Position numbers and translations under genes: made by a program
From: Heracleum sosnowskyi
Lineage: Eukaryota > Streptophyta > Magnoliopsida > Apiales > Apiaceae
DNA length: 64,000 nt
Direction: 5' to 3'
Assembly: GCA_030848705.1 (NCBI GenBank)
Contig: JAUIZM010000016.1
Span: forward strand, 3,286,001-3,350,000
The notes under the pieces: model-generated
Told to the model about the DNA's origin: nothing
What the model saw: only the letters and a program-made list of their open reading frames with translations
Database searches by the model: none
In this document: one piece after another, positions 1-11,844 of the stretch
Layout of the letters: each line of letters opens with the position of its first letter
How positions within the stretch are numbered: position 1 is the first letter of the stretch

Positions 1-3000
1 TATATCATTTTTAGATAAAAACTTCTTTTTATATGATATAATTTTGATCATGTATTTTTAAAAGTATTGGATCTAACGGTTGAGAATGTTTTGGCGGTAT
101 TTAGGACCAAACTACCATGATAACATCATTAATTTTTCTTAATATTTATAATTTTTTTAATTTATAATTTTTTTAAATATTTATTGCTAAAATATAATAT
201 ACTCTTTTTTGTAATATGTTAAAGATGCGGGAACTTTGAACTTTTGAGAAAATAAATTATTAATTAAAATAGAATTTTTTTTGTAATAGTTCTTATTTTA
301 AAGTGTACACCGTGATCAAAATTCTGTATAAATTTCATTTTTTTTATAGTATATCCCGTAAATATCTATGTTATTATATTAAAGACTAATTAATGAAAGC
401 TTCCTTATAAGTTTGGTCGCTTTGTTTGATCACTCAATCCATAATCGTTGAATCTTTCAAATTAAATTGTTGAAAAACGTTAGATATAATAGTAAAATTA
501 TCAAGTAGAATGATCTAAGGTTTGAATCTACCAACAACATATTAAAATTTATAGGTTTTTTTGAAAAATAAGAATTTTTTTATTTTTTCTTGCATACATA
601 TGTTATTTGATAATATTTTTTGTAAAGTACGATTTTTCAGAAAAGTACTATACTAATTGATTAACAAACTTTTAAAGTTTCGAATTTAATAATTTACAAT
701 GTATATAGGTTTAAAAAGTTTGTCCTCTTCTGTAGCTGAGTCTAAAATTTCAAAATAAGGTTTTTTTAATATGAATATAGTTCTGTTAACAATGAAATTA
801 GGCCTCTGTGAGTTCTTATAAAACAAAATCACCATTTACGTATAATTTATTATTTAATAATAAATAATATTTGATTAGTTATGATATAAAACTTAATAAA
901 ATAGGATTAAAAATATTCACAATTTTATAAAATTTTATCCTCGTATTATTATATTCTTTGTTGATTTGAATTCACTTTATTAATTTGGACTTTATCTTGT
1001 GTTTTAAAAATCAGATTTTGACGATTTTACACCCCACATGAAGATAACTAAATTATCTTTAATTAAAAGATGGTTTAACATTTTTTATCTGGGTAGAATT
1101 GTCCATGAAAGAGAAAAGAAAGTCACGAATTTTTTACATGGAGAATTCTATTCAATATAGAAAACTTATTTATATTTGGTATATTTGGTTTAAATTATCA
1201 AAATACACCTTTTAGAATTTAAATATAAGTCTATTATTAATAAAATAAACTTTTTTAATATTTGATCTAACGATTTTCATTTATATAGTTAAGATCTAAT
1301 GGTCCTTATTAATTTGGTTGTCTACGACCAAAATTTGGGATAAGATCCCTATTATGAATATTATATATAATGATTTAATATAATTAGGATATCAAGTATA
1401 TACTGATATAAGTATATTACTAACTGCTTTTACTTTTAATATTTCGATTTTATTTACGGTGTAAATAAAATTTTAAAATACATTATTACTTAAAAATTAT
1501 TAAATAGAATAAAAATTATGTTATGATTATATAAATTTTTATTCTCATATTATTATATTCTTTATCGATTTGAATTTGTTCTTAATTAATTTTGATACTT
1601 TATTGAAAGAAACATAAAATTTCTATATTTAAAAGAATTAGTGGAAAAATAAATAAATTGGTGCTACAATAATAAAAAAAATATTTATTAAAATTTAGAT
1701 ACTCACTTTAATATTTGGGTTCTATCTTGAGTTTTAGAAATTGAATTTTGACAATTTTACAACTCATGCGAATCTAACGAAATTATCTTTAATTTAATGA
1801 TGGTTTAATAATTATTAACTAACTTGACCAGTTTACCTACCCATAAAATAAACTGAAAAGAAAAGATGGTTAAGAAATTTTACACAAAGAATTCAATTCA
1901 ATATAGAAAACCAATTTATAATTGGTTTAAATTATCAAAGCACACTTCTTAGTATTTAAATATAATCTCACCTTTAATCAAATACACATTTTCATATAAG
2001 TATTATATTCAAAATTATCGTTTATGAATATGAAACCCTCAACATTTTAATAATATTTTGATATTATCCTTTTATGTTTGTTATATGTAAAATAATATAA
2101 TTATAATTTGGATTAATCAAATTGTTATGTTCCTTCAAAAAAAAGTGTTTAAATTTATTCATGTACATGAGACAGGAGTTCTCCTAAGTCTCTTATAACG
2201 TAGGGTATCATTGTAATCGATATGAATTGTTATCTTGATATTTGGTTTAACAATTATTATCTAACTGGAACTATACATAAAACAAGATATTTAAGAATTT
2301 TTACATAGAAAAATTTTAAATTATCAAAATACACTTTTTAGTATTTAAATATAATTCTATTATTAATAAGATACACTTTTTAATATTATATCTAACAATT
2401 CTCATCGATCTATTTAAGATCTAACTATAATTATTAATTTGGTCGTATACTAATCGTACACGGACCAGATCGATTTTAATTTTTTCTTAAATTGATTTTA
2501 ATATTTTATTAAAATAAATATAGAATTTTATAAATTTAAAAGAATTAGGAAAAAAAATTAAATTGGTGCTACAATAATAAAAAAATATTTATTAAAATTT
2601 AGATAATAACTTTACTGTTTGGGCTCTTGGGCTCTATCTTGAGTTTTAGACAACAGATTTGAACGATTTTACAGCCCACGCGAAGCTTACAAAATTATCT
2701 TTAATTTAATGACGGTTTAATAATTATTATGTAACTGGAACTATCCATAAAATAAAGAGAAAAGATAATTACGAATTTTTACATAAAGATTTCTATTCAA
2801 TATAGATACTCATTTATAATAGGTTTAAATTATCAAAATACACCTTTTAGTATTTAAATACTATCATATTATTAATCAAATACAATTTTTAATATTATAT
2901 CTGATGGTCCTAATCGATTTGAATATTTATAGTTTTATAATCCAACGGATCGTATATTTTTAATAGTACAGTGACCGACCAAAATTTTGGATAAAATCTT

Positions 3001-3024
3001 CCTTGCGCTTATTATATATAAGGA
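1..3024 (-). mobile_element. Helitron-like non-autonomous element, copy 1 (partial)
   Basis: AT-rich sequence with no coding ORF, matching copies at 4616-8372 (inverted) and 11845-15654 (same orientation). Window position 1 corresponds to about 12483 in copy 3, so roughly 640 bp, including the hairpin and CTAG end, lie outside the window. The visible end, read on the minus strand, is TCCTTATATATAATAAG. Many internal sub-repeats recur, for example the segment around 'caaaatacactttttag' and the 'gatctaacgg' boxes. Inference: a member of a non-autonomous Helitron-type family. The family assignment rests on the 3' ends of the other two copies. Confidence 0.55.
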
Positions 3025-3402
3025 GTTACAAGGAGTTAATAGGTCGAATGTTGGAGAGAAGTCACGGGCTGTTCCTGGTTTGGCAGAGCTCAGTAATTTT
3101 AGTCCTTGTTTATTTTACACGAGATCTATTATCATCCGTGGACTTTGCAAGCTGGGTAACATTTCCATGTGTTGTCGAATGTTGAATGAAAGTACATTAA
3201 ATTCGAGAAAGGTTGAGAGTACGAGTTAATGTCGTTTCAAAACATATAATTTTTCTTCTGAAAAACAACTTTATATCATATTAATTAACACTCAATTTTT
3301 ATCTTTTAACTAATCGAAAATATCAAATGCCACATTCTTGCGTTTAAAAAATTAATATTTTTCCAATACGGATCAGGTCGATGTTAAATCGACTCTTTTC
3401 TT
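3025..3402 (+). pseudogene. PPR-like gene fragment in unassigned spacer
   Basis: Between the Helitron-like copy and the next element, the frame through 3122-3190 encodes IIIRGLCKLGNISMCCRMLNE. This follows the P-class pentatricopeptide repeat pattern (hydrophobic run, then GLCK-G, then a leucine-rich second helix ending in a position usually occupied by EM). Only one repeat is visible, the frame is not sustained on either side, and no start or targeting peptide is seen. PPR proteins bind organellar RNA; this piece cannot. It may be a captured fragment or the residue of a host gene. Identification from one motif is tentative. Confidence 0.3.
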
Positions 3403-3621
3403 TAGAGATGTAAATAAGCATAATCATTCGTGAACAAAATTCGAATTTAACTCATTTATGCAGAGTTCGGCTCGATTTGTTTACTAATCGAACCCGAGCT
3501 TGAACATGAAAATATGTTTGTTAAGTAAACGAGTTCAAACCGAACTTTACACTTGTTCGACTCGAACTCAACTCCCGGATCGGCTCGATCAACTTAATAT
3601 AACTTAATATAAAATTATATA

Positions 3622-3653
<32 letters not shown>

Positions 3654-4195
3654 TAATATCATAAATAATTTATATGTGTAAAATAAAACTTAAATCATAG
3701 TTCCTTTTATTCATTACAGTGTTTACCGAATGATTAATAACAAAATATCTACATTCATAAAATTTAATTTGATTTAATTTGAAATATCAAAACGTTGCAA
3801 ATAGGTACACTATTCATACCCATTAATATAATGGATGTGGGATCGACAAATTTCTCATATGCGGTGAATATTATAAAACTTGAGCCGAACCCTATTTATT
3901 ATTGATCGATAAAATCGTGTAAATCATAAAATATGATTAAAATGTGATTTGAATGCGAGAATATGAATCACATGAGTTATTTTAAAAATTGAATTTAATT
4001 GACTCGAATTCAGTTTGAGTTGAGCTCAATTCGAGTTGTTCGTGATCAAACGCATGTTCGGCTTAGTTATTAACAAGCCGATTTTGAATATCACTTTTTG
4101 CTCGACTAAAAAACTTGACTCGAATTACTTCATTAAAAAAAAAACTAAGCTCGACCCAAAACTTAGCTCAAATATGTTAATCTACAACCCTTCTA
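3403..4195. mobile_element. Degenerate hAT-type non-autonomous element
   Basis: The left end TAGAGATGTAAATAAGCATA is roughly matched by the reverse complement of the right end (TAGAAGGGTTGTAGATTAACATA-like). Inside both ends are inverted GC-richer tracts built from GAGCTCGA/TCGAACTCG words ('gttcggctcgatttg' left, 'caagccgattttg' and 'gctcgaccc' right). That is the usual look of plant hAT derivatives starting TAGGGATGTAAA. A TA microsatellite lies at about 3617-3652. No convincing 8-bp target duplication is visible, so the exact ends are uncertain. Confidence 0.4.
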
Positions 4196-4615
4196 AGCCA
4201 TCTCGAATTTGTTAACCATGTATTAACACTGTGTTCCTGATTTTTTTTGAAAAAAAAAAAGAAAAAAAAGTTGTGGATTTCATTTCTTCAACTTGTTCCT
4301 AAAAGATTTTTTAAGAAAAAAAAGAAAGGATTTCTGAAAATTTGGGAAGAAAATCTTTGTATTTTTGTCTTCAAATTCTTATTTTCACTTTTAGAATGAT
4401 TTAGAGAGAAAAGAAAATAATCTATTTTCTATTTTTTTTTTCTAATTGATTCGGGAACCCATTGAAAGTTAAACTGGATCAAGTATTCAATCCAGTTCAC
4501 ATGATACAGGGGGAAATTAAAAAATATTCAATCATTTATCCGATCAATGAAATTTCTTGATTTCTATTTCAGAAAATGTATTAGCTTATCATGGAAACAG
4601 TAATCTATTATTAAC
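4196..4615. other. AT-rich spacer, no gene seen
   Basis: Homopolymer-rich A and T tracts (4240-4330 and 4420-4445) with no sustained reading frame on either strand and no element ends recognised. Confidence 0.6.
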
Positions 4616-7600
4616 TCCTTATATATAATAAGCGTAAGGGAGATCTTATCCAAAACTTTGGTCGGTCACTGTACTACCAAAACTATATGATCCGTTGGAT
4701 TATAAAACTATAAATATTCAAATAGACGAGGACTCTTAGATATAATATTAAAAATTGTATTTGATTAATAATAGGATAGTATTTAAATACTAAAAGGTTT
4801 ATTTTGATAATTTAAACCAATTATAAATAGGTTTTCTATATTGAATAGAAATCTTTATGTAAAAAATCGTAATTATCTTTTCTCTTTAGTTTATGGATAG
4901 TTCCGGTTAGATAATAATTATTAAACCATCATTAAATTAAAGATAATTTTGTTAGCTTCGCGTGGGCCGTAAAATTGTTAAAATCTGTTGTCTAAAACTC
5001 AAGATAGAGCCCAAACAGTAAAGTGATTATCTAAATTTTAATAATTTTTTTTTTAATTTAAACCAATTATAAAATAGGTTTTCTATATTGAATAGAAATC
5101 TTTATGTAAAAAATCGTAATTATCTTTTCTTTTTAGTTTATGGATAGTTTCAGTTAGATAATAATTATTAAACCATCATTAAATTAAAGATAATTTTGTT
5201 AGCTTCGCGTGGACTGTAAAATTGTTAAAATCTGTTGTCTAAAATTCAAGATAGAGCCCAAACAGTAAAGTGATTATCTAAATTTTAATAATTTTTTATT
5301 ATTATTATAGCACCAATTCAATTTTTTTTTCTAATTCTTTTAAATTTATAAATTCTATGTTTATTTCAATAAAATATTAAAATCAATTTAAGAAAAAATT
5401 AAAATCGATCTGGTCCGTGTACGACCACTATACGACCAAATTAATAATTATAGTTAGATCTTAAATAGATCGATGATAATTGTTAGATATAATATTAAAA
5501 AGTGTATCTGTTTAATAATAGAATTATATTTAAATACTAAAAAGTGTATTTTGATAATTTAAAATTTTTCTATGTAAAAATTCTTAAATATCTTTTCTCT
5601 TTAATTTATGTATAGTTCGAGTTAGATAATAATTGTTAAACCAAATATCAGATAACAATTCATATCGATTACAATATTAAAATTATCAATATAATGCTCA
5701 TGTATATCATATAACAATGATACATGTGGACCCTGCGTTATAAGAGACTTAGGAGAACTATGTACATGAATAAATTTATTTTCGGTTTATAGGTATGTCA
5801 ACTGGTCAAGTTAGATAATAATTATTAAATCATCATTAAATTAAATATAATTTCGTTAGTTTCACATGGGTTGTAAAATCGTCAAAATTCAATTTCTAAA
5901 ATTCAGGATAGAACCCAAATAGTAAAGTAAGTATCTAAATTTTAATAAATATTTTTTTATAATTGTAGCACCAATTTATTTATTTTTCCACTAATTCTTT
6001 TAAATATAGAAATTTTATCTTTCTTTCAATAAAGTATTAAAATAAATTAAGAACAAATTCAAATCGATAAAGACTATAATAATATGAGAATAAATTTTTA
6101 TATAATCATACCATAATTTTTATTCTGTTTAATAATTTCAAAGTAATAATTTATTTTAAAATTTTATATACACTATAAATAAAACCGAAACATTAAAAAT
6201 AAAAGCAGTCAGTAAGATACTTATATCAGTATGTACTTGATATCCTTATTATATTAAACTCTTTTATATAATAAGCATAATAGGGATTTATCCAAAATTT
6301 TGATCGTGACAACCAAATTAATAAGAACTATTAGATCTTAACTAGATAAATGAAAATCGTTTGATCAAATATTAAAAAAGTGTATTTTATTTATAATAGG
6401 ATTATATTTAAATTCTAAAAAGTGTATTTTGATAATTTAAACCAAATATACCAAATATAAATAAGTTTTCTATATTGAATATAATTCTCCATTTAAAAAA
6501 TCCGTGACTTTCTTTTCTCTTCCATGGACAATTCCAGTTAGATAAAAATTGTTAAACCATCTTTTAATTAAAAATAATTTAATTATGGTGTAAAATCGTC
6601 AAAATCTGATTTTTAAAACACAAAATAAAGCCCAAATCAGTAAAGTGAGTATTTAAATTCTAATAATGATTATTATGTCATCATTATTTTAACGCCAATT
6701 TAATTACTTTTTTCTAACTATTTTAAATTTAGAAATCTATGTTCAAAAATTAAAATCAATCTAAGAAAAATTCAAATCAACAAAGAATATAATAATATGA
6801 GGATAAAATTTTATAAAATTGTGCATATTTTTTATCCTATTTTATTAAGTTATAGATCATAACTAATCAAATATAATTTATTATTAAATAATAAATTATA
6901 CGTAAATGATGATTTTGTTTTATAAGCAATCAGAGAGACATAATGTCATTGTTAGCAGGACTATATTCATATTAAAAAAAACCGTATTTTGAAATTGTAG
7001 ACTCAGCTACAGAACAGACCTAACTTTTTTAACTTATATACATTGTAAATTATTAAATTCGAAACTTTAAAAGTTTGTTAATCAATTAGTATAGTACTTT
7101 TCTGAAAAATCGTACTTTACAAAAAATATTATCAAATAACCTATGTCTGAAAGAAAAAAAATGAAAAAAAATCTTTTTTTTCAAAAAAAACCCTGTAAAT
7201 TTTAATATGTTGTTGGTAGATTCAAAACTTAGATCATTCTACATGATAATTTTACTGTTATATGTAACGTTTCTCAACACTTTAATTTGAAAGATCCAAC
7301 GATTATGGATTGAGTGATCATAGCGACCACACTTATAAGAAAACTTTCATTATTTAGTCTATAATATAATAACATAGATATTTACGGGATATACTATAAA
7401 AAATGAATTTTATACAGAATTTTGATCGTCACGGTGTACTACTTTAAAAGAAGAACTATTACAAAAAAATATATATTTTAATTGATAATTTATTTTCTCA
7501 AAAGTTCAAAGTTCCCGCATCATTAACATATTACAAAAAAGAGTATATTATATTTTAGCAATAAATATTTAAAAAAATTAGAAATATTAAGAAAAATTAA

Positions 7601-8372
7601 TGATGTTATCCCGGTAGTTTGGTCTTAAATACCGACAAAACGTTCTCAACCGTTAGATCCAATACTTTTAAAAATAGATGATCAAGATTATATCATATAA
7701 AAAGAAATTATTATCTAAAAATGATATAAGTTAAAAGATATTATATTAGGATTGGATTTTCCAAAAAGTTAAAACATAAAAATAGTTGTAATTAAATAAG
7801 GAAACCCATTTATAACCAAAATAATAAAAATCGTTTAATCTTAAATAGATAGGTGAAAACCGTTAGATTTAACATTAAAACCTTTATTTGGTTAATAAAG
7901 GTTATTCTAATAATCTAAAATACATATAAGTTAAGTAGATATCCTAAATCGAATAGAATTCTCAACATTAAATTTCGTCACTTTATTCTCTTTTTAGTTT
8001 TATAATAGTTTTTAATTGAAAAAAAAACTATTAAACCACAACTAAATTAAAGATTATTTTGTGAATTTCATGTGAACCGTAAAATTGCCCAAATCTAACT
8101 TTTATAACTCAATATAAACAAATATTAAATTGAGCGTGTAAAATGTAATAAATATCAAATTTTTAAGTATAATTTTTTTTGGCTAAATCTTTTTTAACAA
8201 TAATTTAATCATTTAAACTAATAACTTTTAAATATTAAAATATTCATAAATAAATATAATTATAAATATTAAAAAAACAATCGTGTGTTGCATCGTAATA
8301 AAAATATAATTATAAACAGAATAATTATAAATAAAATTTAAGTAACCGTGCATCCCACGGGCTATAAGCTAG
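4616..8372 (+). mobile_element. Helitron-like non-autonomous element, copy 2 (complete)
   Basis: It starts TCCTTATATATAATAAG and ends with CTAG at 8369-8372, followed by T. Eight bases before CTAG is a short palindrome (CCGTG...CACGG at 8347-8360). A 5'-TC, a 3' hairpin and CTRR followed by T are the hallmarks of plant Helitrons, which insert between A and T without duplication. The base before TC is C rather than the expected A, so the 5' end may be off by a few bases. No Rep/helicase coding is present, so it would depend on an autonomous partner. Internally the 5' end is repeated near 6262, and the block near 4815-5030 recurs at 5060-5280. It forms an inverted pair with copy 1. Confidence 0.6.
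8347..8372 (+). terminator. Helitron-type 3' hairpin plus CTAG end
   Basis: A 5-bp stem, CCGTG paired with CACGG, with loop CATCC, then GCTATAAG and CTAG. In copy 3 the same site (minus strand) has a 6-bp stem CCGTGC/GCACGG around ATC. Hairpins at this position mark the end of rolling-circle transposition in Helitrons. Confidence 0.55.
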
Positions 8373-8891
8373 TATATATAATACAATTAAGCAATTTAAT
8401 TCGTGAACACTTTTACCCTCCTAACTTTTGTTCATTGACAATTTTACCCCTGTGTACCTCATTATTATGGATTAATAATTTTCTAATTTAATATACATGT
8501 ATTAATTGCTATAATATTTATGCATCTTAATTGTGTCTAACTCATTACTACATAACATTAATTTTATATTTAGGAATACTTTATTATTTAATATTTTTAT
8601 TTAATTATAGTTAATTTATCGTACTATCAACAAACAATATTATTTGAAGATAACATAATATTAAAAAAAATTAACTAATATATACTTAAGTAATCTTGTA
8701 ACAAAATTTTATATGTAGAAAGAAAAAACTTCAAAAAAACTTCACACTTCAAATTTTTTTTTTTTGAAAAGCATCACACTTTATAACTAATACATATAAC
8801 TTGTTTTTTAGCGAAACATTTGAAATTCATAATTTACGCAAGCTTTGAATTAAATTAAAATTTGAGCTAATTCTCATCAACAAACATTGAA

Positions 8892-8938
<47 letters not shown>

Positions 8939-9052
8939 CATCGAAGTTTTATGTATATCACTTTAATAAAATTGGAGATAATTAATATCACCACAAATTA
9001 ATTTCCAAAATTACTGATGATATAACTTATTTATCACACTTTTAACACGTAA
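8373..9052. other. AT-rich spacer with TA microsatellite
   Basis: No ORF or element end recognised. A TA dinucleotide run lies at about 8895-8937. Confidence 0.6.
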
Positions 9053-9057
9053 ATACG

Positions 9058-10465
9058 TGTTAGGTCCTAATAAGTTTGTAGAAGGGGGGTTGAATACAAA
9101 CTATACCCTTTGAATAATTTAACAATTAAGAACAAATTAATGCGGAATATAAATGAAACAGGATTCAAGTTAAATATTAACTATATTAAACTTGAAGGGT
9201 GTTGCAAATACAATATGGATTACAAAGTATTTATCTCAAACTAATTAATACAAATTTAGAATAAATTCGACATGAACTTTTCTAATATTTGTAATAAAAA
9301 GATCGAAGGCTAAAAGCAATGTTCGAGATAAATTTTAGGGATAAAAATCCGCTAGATAATCAAAGCAATACAAGTAATCAACTTCTAGTGGTTTGGATTT
9401 AACAATACAAACTAGAATTAATTGCTTGAGAAGAAAAGAGATCAAATGGTTTTCTTGTTCTTGCTGAGAGAAAATGTCTGTGTGATATGATAATCAATCC
9501 TGATCTTTTCTGTCCAGCCTCCGGTTGATATGCAATTAGATTAGCCTTGTATGACCTTTTAATTAAATCAATATGACCTAATTATAATCAATCAAAACAC
9601 TTGTATGACCTAAGGAATTATGCTCGGTAGAACCATGATTCATCAATAGAACCTGTAGAAGTGTCCGGTATGACCTGCTGTATTTCTGCCAACCTTTTTC
9701 GGTAGAACCTAGGAAAAGCAACCTGTATGACCTAGCACACAGAACCTGTATGACCTGAAAGAAGTCAGTAGAACCTGGGATCTTTACGGACCAGGTCATA
9801 CCGAGTTTTTCAGAAGGTCATACAAGTTAATTAGAAAATCCTTTTAATTTATTTAGTTAGATTAAATTAAAGATTAAATTAATTCTTTTATAGAATTAAG
9901 TTAATAAATAATTTAGCCAACTAAATTAGTTAATCTAATAAATAAATTAATTCTTATAGAATTAATTTATTAATTAAATTAATTAAACATGAAAGGAATT
10001 TAATCTAAAAACCAAGTTTCCTCTATCTTCTGAAAACCACTGAATATAGATGATTTAATTCCACTGATTGATGTCGTCATTCGATGCACTGTCTGGTTCA
10101 TGAATAACTGACTTCAATGAAAATTCTTCATCTTTAAAACATTTAAAGCTGTGGTCCATTGTCTGCTTTGACGGTTGATTAATCCTTGTAACTTGTATAT
10201 TTGCTATCACAAATCTGAAACCTCTGTCACTTTAATAAATCCACTTCCTTGAAGACTTCACTGAGGCTTGAACAAATAATTGAACTTCTTTTAATGTAGT
10301 ATTTCTTCAAATCTGAAGGATGACTTTAATCTGTATTCTTCTGACAGATATGATCTTTTGAGATTCCTGTGATTGTGACAATTGAATTATTACTTACTTA
10401 TTACATACTTGTTTAAGTTGAGTTGCTTCCTCGAAATACAAATAGACCTAAACGTATGCCTTTCA
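9058..10465 (-). mobile_element. SIRE-like copia solo LTR
   Basis: 1408 bp, TG...CA, flanked by a perfect 5-bp duplication ATACG (9053-9057 and 10466-10470). Read on the minus strand it begins TGAAAGGCATACG and ends in a run equivalent to TTCAACCCCCCTTCTAC followed by TAGGACCTAACA. This is the same tail as the two SIRE LTRs further along, which is the basis for calling it SIRE-like and for the orientation. No internal region is present, so this is a solo LTR left by LTR-LTR recombination. At 9545-9825 it carries about a dozen copies of TATGACCT, in both orientations, and of GTAGAACC. Confidence 0.8.
9545..9825. repeat. Dispersed TATGACCT / GTAGAACC motif cluster
   Basis: Copies of TATGACCT are seen near 9549, 9572, 9604, 9670, 9724 and 9750, with AGGTCATA in reverse near 9792 and 9817. 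GTAGAACC or TAGAACC is interleaved near 9629, 9649, 9711, 9742 and 9768. Spacing is irregular, so this is not a simple tandem array. The apparent reading frame through it on the minus strand is a by-product. Confidence 0.7.
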
Positions 10466-10499
10466 ATACGTCATACACTTTTAGAAAAAAGTAAAATTT

Positions 10500-10537
10500 T
10501 CGAATTGAGAACATGCATGCACGGGCTAAAGAGCTAG
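10500..10537 (+). mobile_element. Possible second Helitron-type 3' end
   Basis: Just beyond the solo LTR, 'gcatgcacgggctaaagag' followed by CTAG and T (10534-10538) closely resembles the 3' end of the Helitron-like copies ('gcatcgcacgggctataag' then CTAG). The 5' end was not found. It may be the stump of another copy into which the solo LTR inserted. Confidence 0.35.
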
Positions 10538-10834
10538 TTCTCACAAATAACATAACAAATCATAAATTCATTTACTTACAAAAGGTTTGAAAATAATACA
10601 TTTTAAATGAAACATAATTATAACAAGCATATATTTCAAATTTTCAATAAAAAATAATAAATGAAGTTATATCAAAAGTAATACATTCATTCTGCAAGAA
10701 ACAGGGTGATTAGATCCATTTGTTTGGCTCTGAACATATCTGAATACGAGCGCCCTAACCGATTCTTACCATTCAGTTTGTTTGGATAGCAATCTCTCAG
10801 CTGAGCAAATCTTGCCACCAGCTGAATCATCCAT

Positions 10835-11415
10835 CTAGGGATGGCAATCGGGTCGGATCGGTTCGGGTTTCTCAAAATCCAAATCCAATCCATTACATTT
10901 CGGATCGGCTCGGGTTCGGGTTTGGATATGTAAAATGCAAATCCAAACCCGATCCGTCGGGTTTTTTCGGGTTTCGGATCGGGTTCGGGTTTCAATCGGA
11001 TACCTAAAAATAATAAATTAAAAATAAATAAATTTATATACTTATCCAAAATATGATAATTATAGTGTATTTTTTTCAAAATTAGGAATATAAAATAGGG
11101 TTCCATATGTTTCATTTAGCACAATTTAAGTATAAAATATACTGAATTTCGTTGTCCACGATCATTCAACTTACCGGTTATAATAAATATTTTTATAAAA
11201 TGTGTTTGTACTTGAATTAGGAGAAAAACTTTTCCAAAGTATAGAAGACAGTGGGTCGAAATTGTTTAAATTATATTTATCTGATAAATTTATAAATTAT
11301 ATTAAAAAAACAATAGCATAACAAATTGACAACCGACTAACTATTCAGTATTTTGGTTATAATAGTATTGTATAAATATGTAAACCATTATATAATAGTG
11401 TTATATATATGTATG

Positions 11416-11479
<64 letters not shown>

Positions 11480-11705
11480 GGGTAATTTTCGGGTTTCGGA
11501 TTCAGATCGGGTTTTGATCGGATTTCGGTTTTCGGGTCGGATTTCGGATCGGTATGTCTAAAATCCAAATCCAAATCCAAATATTTTCGGGTTTAAAAAT
11601 TAAATCCAAATCCAAATCCAAATCCAAAAAATCGGGTTCGGTAAATCCAAAATTTCGGGTTTCGGATCGGGTATCCGTCGGATCGGATTATTTTGCCATC
11701 CCTAC
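10835..11705. mobile_element. hAT-type non-autonomous element (MITE)
   Basis: 871 bp with ends TAGGGATGGCAA and TTGCCATCCCTA, the classic plant hAT terminal repeat. Flanking 8-bp sequences TCATCCAT (10827-10834) and TGATCCAT (11706-11713) match at 7 of 8. Subterminal tracts are rich in CGGGTTTCGGATCGG-type words on one side and their complement on the other. The middle is AT-rich with a TA microsatellite at about 11418-11476. The minus-strand frame running through 11115-10687 is fortuitous inside the element. No transposase is encoded. Confidence 0.75.
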
Positions 11706-11844
11706 TGATCCATCCTTAAAATTCTAGCTGAACTCATTCAGGTTAATATATTTTACGTGTAACTTTTAGAACCTAAACTACTGTTGATTTAATTTCTTTT
11801 TAATATGATAGTTAGATGAAAGGATTCTAATCTTGTTATATTTA

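Noticed and set aside
9578..9799. Minus-strand frame with repeated G-S-T-E/R-S-Y words.
   Set aside because: It is the translation of the dispersed TATGACCT/GTAGAACC motif cluster in a solo LTR.
10687..11115. Minus-strand 142-residue frame.
   Set aside because: Most of it lies inside the hAT element and translates its CGGGTTTCGG subterminal repeats (PEPDPKPEK-like); it has no domain.
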